Both the position numbers and the translations under genes were made by a program. A stretch of 5,467 bases of DNA from Muribaculaceae bacterium (GTDB lineage: Bacteria > Bacteroidota > Bacteroidia > Bacteroidales > Muribaculaceae), in NCBI GenBank assembly GCA_016287065.1, contig JAEEVB010000160.1, positions 1-5,467 on the forward strand, read 5' to 3'. This document shows positions 1 to 5,467 of this stretch, in pieces. The number at the start of each line of letters is the position of its first letter. Within the stretch, counting starts at the first letter, position 1. The notes under the pieces are model-generated. The model was not told where the DNA came from, did no database searches, and saw only the letters and a list, made by a program, of their open reading frames with translations.

Positions 1-741
1 TTCATAGGTGTCACCGTCTTTCACTTCATAAGTGTAGAATTTGGTGATGTCCTTCTCTATCGTTATCGTACCGGTCACATTTGGCTGTACTTTAATGACA
101 TCACCCACTACAAACTTGTCGGGGTATATGCCAGGATTCAGAGCAATCAGGTTTTCTATCGTAGTGTTATAGTGTTTCGAAACGCTATAGAGGGTCTCTC
201 CACTCTTGATGGTGTGGAAAATGGTTTTCACTTCTATCTGTGGTGTGTGTTCTGTTACAACAGGGGCCGATGCTATAGGCGCCACAGTGGTCTTCTGAGG
301 GATGACCAGCACATCACCTTCCTGAACGCCATTATTGGCTTTAGGATTAGCCTCAACAAGTTCATCAATCGTCATGTTATAACTGCGGGCAAGACCATAT
401 AGCGACTCGCCTTTCTTCACAACATGCGTTACAGGTTCATTAGCCGGCTGAGACATGCTGGCTCGGTCTTGACCATCTTTCACAAAAGCACTCACCGGGA
501 AAAACAGCAGTTGTTTTTTGGCTATACCCAGCTTTGCCGACGGATTGTAGGTAACAATTTGGTCAACGGTCACGCCCAACTTCTGAGCTATACTCTGTAT
601 CGACTCATTATTACCGGTTTTATAAAAGTAGAACGATTCGTCGCCAATAGTCTTGATCGGTAAATTCAGCTGGGCTTCGGCCAACAATGGGCACAACAGT
701 GTCATGATTGCCATCAGAACTTGGATGCGAATTGATTTCAT
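1..741 (-). CDS. Secreted LysM-repeat protein, N-terminal part (runs off left edge)
   Basis: The minus strand is open from ATG at 741-739 to the window edge, giving 247 residues with no stop. Residues 1-23 look like a Sec signal peptide: basic MKSIR, a hydrophobic core, then AEA before Gln24. Cys17 is preceded by Leu-Leu, which does not fit a lipobox, so a soluble periplasmic or exported protein is more likely than a lipoprotein. Three LysM-type modules follow. The first is divergent (about 38-83). The second (about 106-149) contains HVVKKGESLYGLAR and the third (about 175-219) contains HTIKSGETLYSVSKHYN. A fourth begins at about 237 with YEVKDGDTYE and is cut by the edge. LysM modules bind N-acetylglucosamine-containing glycans such as peptidoglycan, so envelope attachment is the inferred role. 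A Pro/Ala/Val/Thr-rich linker separates modules two and three. Similar Bacteroidales proteins can carry a C-terminal domain, for example periplasmic-binding-protein-like, but that part is outside the window. The gene lies 157 nt downstream of dnaG on the same strand and seems to have its own promoter. Confidence 0.9.
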   Translation of the reverse strand, partial: MKSIRIQVLMAIMTLLCPLLAEAQLNLPIKTIGDESFYFYKTGNNESIQSIAQKLGVTVDQIVTYNPSAKLGIAKKQLLFFPVSAFVKDGQDRASMSQPANEPVTHVVKKGESLYGLARSYNMTIDELVEANPKANNGVQEGDVLVIPQKTTVAPIASAPVVTEHTPQIEVKTIFHTIKSGETLYSVSKHYNTTIENLIALNPGIYPDKFVVGDVIKVQPNVTGTITIEKDITKFYTYEVKDGDTYE

Positions 742-788
742 AGATGTTTATTTGTTTCTGCTCCTGGCACAATCCCATGTACAAGAGC

Positions 789-849
789 TTGTTAATAAAT
801 CATTTTCATGTTCAACAACAATGTGTAAAATAGAACACATTGTTAATAA
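789..849. repeat. Pair of 10-nt direct repeats (TTGTTAATAA)
   Basis: TTGTTAATAA occurs at 789-798 and again at 840-849, 51 bp apart start to start, within the dnaG-LysM spacer. The second copy overlaps the outer arm of the 817-844 inverted repeat and the predicted transcription start. In a short AT-rich spacer this can arise by chance. It could also be a pair of operator half-sites about five helical turns apart. Confidence 0.3.
817..844. repeat. Perfect 10-bp inverted repeat in the LysM leader
   Basis: AACAATGTGT at 817-826 and ACACATTGTT at 835-844 are exact reverse complements separated by an 8-nt loop. The dyad lies just downstream of the candidate LysM -7 element, so it would occupy the very 5' end of that transcript as a hairpin, or act as a two-fold protein-binding site. 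No T-run follows it on either strand, so it does not look like an intrinsic terminator of dnaG. The half-site spacing (TGTGT, N8, ACACA) does not fit the Crp/Fnr pattern. The function is unknown. Confidence 0.6.
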
Positions 850-854
850 CAAGG

Positions 855-862
855 CAAATATA
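855..862 (-). promoter_or_regulatory. Candidate Bacteroidota -7 element for the LysM gene
   Basis: Read on the minus strand, 862-855 is TATATTTG, a full match to the Bacteroidota sigma-ABfr -7 consensus TAnnTTTG. At the expected -33 distance (about 881-885) there is only CGTTC, a weak match to TTTG. Transcription would start near 847-851 and leave a leader of about 105-110 nt before the ATG at 741. The leader has no well-placed Shine-Dalgarno. An AGGAG at 765-761 lies 19 nt before the start codon, which is too far, and the bases next to the start are A-rich, as is usual in this phylum. This suggests the LysM gene can be transcribed independently of dnaG, though read-through from dnaG remains possible because no terminator is visible between them. 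Confidence 0.5.
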
Positions 863-898
863 CAAATAAAATTCTAATTTGAACGCTTTTCTAACATT

Positions 899-3082
899 TT
901 ATAGGGAATTTATCACTGGATCACCTGTTAATCGAGCAAGTTCTCCTCGCAATTCATCCAGTTTTTGTAATTCCACAAACAGCTCACGCTGTTCATCGGG
1001 TGTTGCGTGCTCCAGAAGTTGTTGAACCTCATGCCGGCGCTTATTCACTCTGGCATTTTTCCATGCATTGATCGCTTTCGGAACAAATGTTGTCAGACGA
1101 TCGGCTTCAGTCACCACAACAGCGCCAAGTTGAGTATGAATTCGACTAAGCTGATACTTATCAATCACGAAGTTAAGCACCGTTTCTCGGAGCAAGTCAT
1201 CGGTATCTGATGACAACCGTTTTTGAAGATACTGAAGCCTGAATTCTTCAACTTCTTTATGGTATTTGCTGGCCACACGAGACCTCAGTTGTTCTTCTTG
1301 CTTCTCGGCATCTTCAAGGTCTGTAACCCCTTTGCGCTGAATCTCAACGATTCCTGCTTTGATTTCGTCCTCCATCTGCTGTTCAAGCTGAGCACCTTTC
1401 TCCGCTAAGGCTTCATAAAATGGACCTATAAGTGAAACCGACTCTTCAAAAATGCGTTTATACACAGCATTGGTAAATGCCATCCCGTCCGACGCCAACT
1501 CATTTTTGACAAATTCAACAAGAGTTGTTGGTCGATTTGTACCATCACCATTATTGGTGTCGCAGAAGTAGCACATGCCATATTTAACCACATATCTTAT
1601 CAGATCGCGCTCAAAAGGTTCAAGCAGCACCTTCGTTCCTGATTCACCCTCACGATTTAATGGTTTCCCATGGTGCTCACCAGTCGATATTCCAGAGTCT
1701 GGAACATCAGGTGGAGGAATCATTCTACCTTGTTGTTGAGAATCATCTTCCCTACGCTGCTTCTCACGATAATCCTTCTCGCGGTTCTTCTCAAACTGCT
1801 TCCCAACCTCAGCCATAATCACGCTCTCATCTATATCAAAGCGCTTACTGCATTCTTTACCATATATCGAGCGTGTAATGCGTTCTGGTATCAAGGCTAT
1901 TGATTGAATGATATCCCTGATGGCACCAGAGCGTTTAATGGGGTCATTATGACTATCTTTCAGCAATACTTCCGACTTGAATGTAATGAAGTCAGTCTCA
2001 TGTTCTTCTATATACTGCTTGACCTCACTGGCACCATGGCTGCGAGCAAAACTATCGGGGTCTTCTCCTTCAGGAAGCAACAAAATCTTGATGTTCATCC
2101 CTTGCTTAAGCAAGAGGTCCACGCCACGCAAGGCGGCATGAACACCTGCCTCATCTCCGTCAAACAATTCGGTCACATTTTGGGTAAAGCGGTGTATCTT
2201 GTGAATATGTCCCTCTGTCAGAGCAGTGCCCGATGAGGCTATCACATTCTCGAAACCCGATTGGTGCATCGATATCACATCGGCATAACCTTCTACGATA
2301 TAGCATTTGTCTGTCTTCGTAATAGCTCGTTTCGCCTGAAAAAGGCCGTATATCTCATTGCTTTTGCTATATACCGCCGATTCAGGAGAATTCACATATT
2401 TTGCACGGTCATTGCGTAGGGTCCTGCCACCAAAAGCCACAACCTTTCCAGCTATATTGAAAACAGGGAACATAACCCTTCCACGAAAACGATCATAACC
2501 GCCACCATGGCCATCATCGATACACAGACCCACATCAATGAGAATCTGACGATTATAACCCTTCTTGATCGCGGCATCATACAAAGCGCTACGACCCTCG
2601 GGCGAATAGCCAAGATGGAATTTCTTGATCGATTCTTGAGTAAATCCACGCTCCTTAAAATAGGCCATCCCTATTTCTTGGCCATCGGTGGTGTTAGCCA
2701 ACTGCTCCTCAAAGAACTGCATAGCAAATTCATTCACCACGAGCATACTCTCGCGCTCGTTCTGAGCCATGCGCTCTTCATCAGTCAGTTCACGTTCCTC
2801 AATTTCTATATGATACTTTTTAGCAAGATATCGCAGAGCCTCAACATACGTCATCTGCTCATGCTGCATCACAAAGTTCACCACGCCACCTCCAGCTCCA
2901 CATGCAAAGCATTTGTAGATACCTTTTGTGCGTGACACATTGAACGACGGTCTCCGGTCATTGTGAAACGGGCACAGACCAAGCCAGTCCTTGCCACGCT
3001 TCTTTAGCGTAACAAAGTCGCTCACCACCTCAACAATGTCGGCAGCGTCTATAATCCGGTCAACTGTCGCTCTGTCTATCAT
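899..3082 (-). CDS. dnaG: DNA primase DnaG
   Basis: This complete 727-residue primase runs from ATG at 3082-3080 to TAA at 901-899. DnaG synthesises the short RNA primers that DNA polymerase extends, acting at the fork with the replicative helicase DnaB. The N-terminal CHC2 zinc-binding domain shows Cys37, His40, Cys58 and Cys61 (CPFH and CFAC). The catalytic core follows at about 120-370. It includes DRFRGRVMFPV (about 197-207) and KYVNSPES (about 228-235). The TOPRIM metal site has Glu264 in IVEGYADV, Asp308 and Asp310 in FDGDEAG, and Asp341 and Asp343 in EGEDPDSF. A highly charged, Gln-containing linker (about 428-485) leads to a C-terminal region (about 487-727) that should hold the DnaB-interaction domain. 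That region is divergent and partly coiled-coil-like at about 560-625. The protein is longer than E. coli DnaG (581 residues), mainly through the linker and C-terminus, as in other Bacteroidota. The start is supported because MIDRATVDRI is the family's usual N-terminus and a consensus promoter lies just upstream. All catalytic residues are intact. Confidence 0.98.
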   Translation of the reverse strand: MIDRATVDRIIDAADIVEVVSDFVTLKKRGKDWLGLCPFHNDRRPSFNVSRTKGIYKCFACGAGGGVVNFVMQHEQMTYVEALRYLAKKYHIEIEERELTDEERMAQNERESMLVVNEFAMQFFEEQLANTTDGQEIGMAYFKERGFTQESIKKFHLGYSPEGRSALYDAAIKKGYNRQILIDVGLCIDDGHGGGYDRFRGRVMFPVFNIAGKVVAFGGRTLRNDRAKYVNSPESAVYSKSNEIYGLFQAKRAITKTDKCYIVEGYADVISMHQSGFENVIASSGTALTEGHIHKIHRFTQNVTELFDGDEAGVHAALRGVDLLLKQGMNIKILLLPEGEDPDSFARSHGASEVKQYIEEHETDFITFKSEVLLKDSHNDPIKRSGAIRDIIQSIALIPERITRSIYGKECSKRFDIDESVIMAEVGKQFEKNREKDYREKQRREDDSQQQGRMIPPPDVPDSGISTGEHHGKPLNREGESGTKVLLEPFERDLIRYVVKYGMCYFCDTNNGDGTNRPTTLVEFVKNELASDGMAFTNAVYKRIFEESVSLIGPFYEALAEKGAQLEQQMEDEIKAGIVEIQRKGVTDLEDAEKQEEQLRSRVASKYHKEVEEFRLQYLQKRLSSDTDDLLRETVLNFVIDKYQLSRIHTQLGAVVVTEADRLTTFVPKAINAWKNARVNKRRHEVQQLLEHATPDEQRELFVELQKLDELRGELARLTGDPVINSL

Positions 3083-3129
3083 TCAAATCTTTCGTTTATC
3101 CGATTGTTGATGCCTATTTTTTTGCACCA

Positions 3130-3160
3130 CAAAGTTAATCATTTATCACAATTAAACAAA
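3130..3160 (-). promoter_or_regulatory. dnaG promoter, Bacteroidota type (-33/-7)
   Basis: On the minus strand, TTTG at 3160-3157 is followed after exactly 19 nt by TAACTTTG at 3137-3130. This matches the Bacteroidota consensus TTTG-N19-21-TAnnTTTG. Transcription would begin near 3122-3126, giving a leader of roughly 40 nt before the dnaG ATG at 3082. The leader has no strong Shine-Dalgarno, and the bases before the start are A-rich, as expected for this phylum. dnaG is therefore read from its own promoter, divergent from the helicase. Confidence 0.8.
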
Positions 3161-3277
3161 ATAAAAATTCCTCTTACCCCACTCATCTTAATTATTACAT
3201 TTTTGCTCTTTTTGTTACTTTCGTCGATTCTGTGACTCATCTTTCACTAACATTCAAATCACCCTTACAACCTATTT
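3135..3277. other. C-rich, G-poor spacer between the divergent promoters
   Basis: The plus strand of this 143-nt stretch has 35 C and only 6 G by hand count. There is no G at all from 3135 to 3204 and none from 3235 to 3277. The stretch is AT-rich, contains no plausible gene, and holds a 9-nt direct repeat, ACTCATCTT, at 3181-3189 and 3235-3243 (54 bp apart). It separates the dnaG promoter from the helicase promoter and could hold sites for shared control, though no known operator is recognisable. Confidence 0.4.
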
Positions 3278-3306
3278 GTTTTATAATATAAAAATGAGTA
3301 TCTTTG
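3275..3306 (+). promoter_or_regulatory. Helicase promoter, Bacteroidota type (-33/-7)
   Basis: TTTG at 3275-3278 is followed after exactly 20 nt by TATCTTTG at 3299-3306, a full match to the Bacteroidota consensus TTTG-N19-21-TAnnTTTG. The transcript should start near 3311-3314, leaving a leader of about 30 nt that is A/C-rich and lacks a Shine-Dalgarno. This placement also rules out the ATG at 3294 as a translation start, because it would lie upstream of the transcript. Confidence 0.82.
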
Positions 3307-3341
3307 TAGTTCATTTCAACAACAAACTAAACATCATATAA

Positions 3342-5467
3342 TTGGAAGATTATCTGAGCAAACTCAACGAACAGCAGCGGGCAGCAGTCGAGTATTGTGA
3401 CGGGCCTTCACTGGTGATTGCCGGAGCCGGCTCAGGCAAGACTCGTGTACTCACCTACAAGATAGTGCACCTGCTCAATCTGGGCTATAAGCCTTATCAG
3501 CTCATGGCGCTCACTTTCACCAACAAGGCTGCACGCGAAATGCGTGAACGCATCGAAGCACTTGTTGGCCATGATATCGCAAGCCAACTTTGGATGGGTA
3601 CATTCCATTCCATTTTCGCTAGAATATTGCGCATAAATGCCGACCGTATTGGATATCGTCACGACTTCACTATTTATGACCAAAGCGACTCCAAATCTCT
3701 TATCAAACTCATTGTTCGAGACTTAGGACTTGATGACAAGCTATACAAGCCTGCCACACTTCAATCCTATATTTCCAACCTAAAGAATGCACTCATCTCT
3801 CCCGACGATTACGAGAACAACCGTGAACTTATAGAAGCCGACAATCGTGCCAAACGGCCTCTCATGAAAAACATCTATCGCACCTACTGGGAACGATGCC
3901 GGGTGGCCGAAGCAATGGACTTCGACGACCTTCTCTTTAACATGAATATCCTGTTGCGCGACTGCCCCGACGTGAGTCAAAAGTATCAGGAGTTTTTCCG
4001 CTACATTCTGGTCGACGAATACCAGGACACCAACTTTGCGCAGCACATGATTGTTCTTCAACTCACACAAGCCAACAACAAGCTATGTGTAGTGGGCGAC
4101 GACGCACAAAGCATTTACTCATTCCGTGGTGCTAGTATCGACAACATTCTCAACCTTAAGAAAAGTTTTCCAGGGCTAAAGACTTTCAAATTGGAACGTA
4201 ACTACCGCTCAACGCAAAACATAATCAACGCGGCCAACTCGCTCATCGAGAAGAACCAGCAACAAATCAGGAAACACATCTTTTCTGAGAACGACATGGG
4301 TAGCCGCATCAAGGTCATCGAGTGCTACAGCGATTTCGAAGAAGCCTTTGTCGTTGCCAACCAGATTGTTAGCATGAAAGCACGCCAGGGTTGCTCCTAC
4401 GAAGATTTTGCTGTGCTCTACCGTACCAATGCCCAAAGCCGTCGTATCGAGGAAGCGCTGAGCAGCGGTGGCAGGCGTAACGACCATGGTAATGTGCGCC
4501 GTGCCATTCCATACCGCATCTATGGTGGACTTTCTTTCTACCAGCGCAAGGAAATCAAGGATGCTATCTCCTATTTCAGGCTTGCTGTCAATCCCGACGA
4601 CGATGAAGCGCTTCGTCGCATCATCAACTACCCTACCCGAGGCATTGGCGAATCCACCTTGCAAAAGGTACAACACTGTGCTATCCAAAACAATGCAAGT
4701 CTTTGGCAAGTAATCAAGAACGCTGATAACTATCAGCTCAATGTAAACAAAGGTACTCTTAGTAAACTACAGAGCTTTGCCACATTAATCGATGGTTTTA
4801 TCAATCTCAATCGCGAAGGCCACGATGCCTATTTCCTGGCTCATCGAATCATCAACGACACAAAATTGCTCGCAATTCTCCTCACCGACAATTCGCCCGA
4901 GAACATCAGTCGTCAGGAGAACCTTAACGAGTTACTTGCCGGTGTCAGCGACTTCGTGTCCGAACGCCGTGAAGAGGGCAACGATTACATTGCCATGAGC
5001 GACTATCTCGCCGACATCTCGCTCGTCACCGATCTCGATAATGACGACAGCAACATGGGCGAATGTGTCACACTGATGACGGTCCACGCTGCAAAAGGGC
5101 TGGAATTCGACAATGTGATCATCGTGGGAGCCGAAGAAGACCTGTTCCCTTCATCCATGAGTCGCGATTCCCACAAAGCAATTGAGGAGGAAAGAAGACT
5201 CATGTATGTCGCCATCACACGTGCAAAGAGCAACTGCATCATCACTTATGCTCGTTCACGTTTCAAGAACGGTAAGACCAACGACACAACGCCTAGCAGA
5301 TTCCTCACCGACATCGACCCGCAATTTCTCTCTGCCTCAACCACTTCAGCCGCTGGCGGAACTGAATCATTAGCTACTAGAAACAGAAGATCACACATAG
5401 AACAAGAAGCAATATTCGAGGCACCAAAGCCATCCACTACTTCTATTTGGCAACCTTTACGCCACGA
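3342..5467 (+). CDS. uvrD: UvrD/PcrA-family ATP-dependent 3'-5' DNA helicase (runs off right edge)
   Basis: This superfamily 1A helicase is open for 708 codons to the window edge. Such enzymes unwind DNA 3' to 5' with ATP in excision repair, mismatch repair and clearance of replication or transcription blocks. The motifs appear in order: LNEQQRAAV Q-type motif (8-16), Walker A AGAGSGKT (27-34, Lys33), Ia LTFTNKAA (57-64), GTFHS (86-90), DFDDLL (193-198), Walker B/II LVDEYQDT (223-230), III GDDAQSIYSFRGA (252-264), IV LERNYRST (284-291), YRIYGGLSFYQRKEIKD (391-407), V TLMTVHAAKGLEFD (577-590) and VI EERRLMYVAITRAK (616-629). Past about 661 a Ser/Thr/Ala-rich linker begins. The usual short C-terminal domain lies beyond the window. 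The start is TTG at 3342, immediately preceded by an in-frame TAA (3339-3341). The first in-frame ATG is codon 54, after Walker A, so it cannot be the true start. An extra stretch of about 11 residues lies within 374-388. Whether the protein is functionally UvrD or PcrA cannot be settled from sequence. Confidence 0.95.
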   Translation, partial: MEDYLSKLNEQQRAAVEYCDGPSLVIAGAGSGKTRVLTYKIVHLLNLGYKPYQLMALTFTNKAAREMRERIEALVGHDIASQLWMGTFHSIFARILRINADRIGYRHDFTIYDQSDSKSLIKLIVRDLGLDDKLYKPATLQSYISNLKNALISPDDYENNRELIEADNRAKRPLMKNIYRTYWERCRVAEAMDFDDLLFNMNILLRDCPDVSQKYQEFFRYILVDEYQDTNFAQHMIVLQLTQANNKLCVVGDDAQSIYSFRGASIDNILNLKKSFPGLKTFKLERNYRSTQNIINAANSLIEKNQQQIRKHIFSENDMGSRIKVIECYSDFEEAFVVANQIVSMKARQGCSYEDFAVLYRTNAQSRRIEEALSSGGRRNDHGNVRRAIPYRIYGGLSFYQRKEIKDAISYFRLAVNPDDDEALRRIINYPTRGIGESTLQKVQHCAIQNNASLWQVIKNADNYQLNVNKGTLSKLQSFATLIDGFINLNREGHDAYFLAHRIINDTKLLAILLTDNSPENISRQENLNELLAGVSDFVSERREEGNDYIAMSDYLADISLVTDLDNDDSNMGECVTLMTVHAAKGLEFDNVIIVGAEEDLFPSSMSRDSHKAIEEERRLMYVAITRAKSNCIITYARSRFKNGKTNDTTPSRFLTDIDPQFLSASTTSAAGGTESLATRNRRSHIEQEAIFEAPKPSTTSIWQPLRH

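Noticed and set aside
817..844. Inverted repeat as a rho-independent terminator for dnaG
   Set aside because: The stem is AT-rich and no T-run follows on the minus or plus strand.
2507..2935. 142-codon open frame on the plus strand opposite dnaG
   Set aside because: It is antisense to the primase zinc-binding region and the start of the catalytic core, with no promoter and no recognisable protein. It is a shadow of dnaG.
3216..3223. TACTTTCG as an extra plus-strand -7 element for the helicase
   Set aside because: It differs from TAnnTTTG at one fixed position and has no TTTG about 20 nt upstream. The match at 3275-3306 is far better.
3294..3341. 15-codon ATG frame ending in TAA right before the helicase TTG, a possible leader peptide
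   Set aside because: Its ATG lies upstream of and overlapping the -7 element at 3299-3306, so the predicted transcript starts after it and it would not be translated from that promoter.
4209..4709. 166-codon open frame on the minus strand inside the helicase gene
   Set aside because: It lies wholly antisense to well-conserved helicase motifs. Its protein has no recognisable domain, and the frame stays open because of the codon bias of the real gene.
1..5467. Search for CRISPR arrays, insertion-sequence ends, tRNA/rRNA genes, phage or defence genes
   Set aside because: None seen. Nearly all of the window is covered by three ordinary coding regions, and the two spacers (157 and 259 bp) hold only promoters and short repeats.

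Overview
The window looks like chromosomal housekeeping DNA from a member of the Bacteroidota, most likely the order Bacteroidales. Three things point there. Both replication genes read like Bacteroidales versions. All three genes have a Bacteroidota-type -7 element (TAnnTTTG) in front of them, two of them with a matching TTTG -33 element 19-20 nt upstream. The start codons lie in A-rich leaders with no properly placed Shine-Dalgarno sequence. A genus cannot be named from this window alone.

Layout. Positions 1-741 (minus strand) hold the N-terminal 247 residues of a secreted LysM-repeat protein that runs off the left edge. Positions 742-898 are a short AT-rich spacer with a candidate promoter for that gene and a perfect 10-bp inverted repeat just downstream of it. 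Positions 899-3082 (minus strand) hold a complete dnaG primase of 727 residues. Positions 3083-3341 form a divergent intergenic region with back-to-back consensus promoters, separated by a strongly C-rich, G-poor stretch. Positions 3342-5467 (plus strand) hold a UvrD/PcrA-type superfamily 1 DNA helicase. It starts at TTG and runs off the right edge, with all the canonical helicase motifs already present.

How the genes relate. DnaG makes RNA primers at the replication fork. The UvrD/PcrA-like helicase is expected to act in repair and in clearing replication or transcription conflicts. The two are divergently transcribed from a shared 259-bp region, so co-regulation is possible but not shown. 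The LysM protein lies downstream of dnaG on the same strand but appears to have its own promoter, and it belongs to envelope biology rather than replication.

I see no mobile element, CRISPR array, RNA gene, phage gene or sign of recent transfer, and no novel multi-gene system. The points worth a second look are small: the TTG start of the helicase, a lineage-type insertion in that helicase, the palindrome in the LysM leader, and the base skew of the divergent promoter region.
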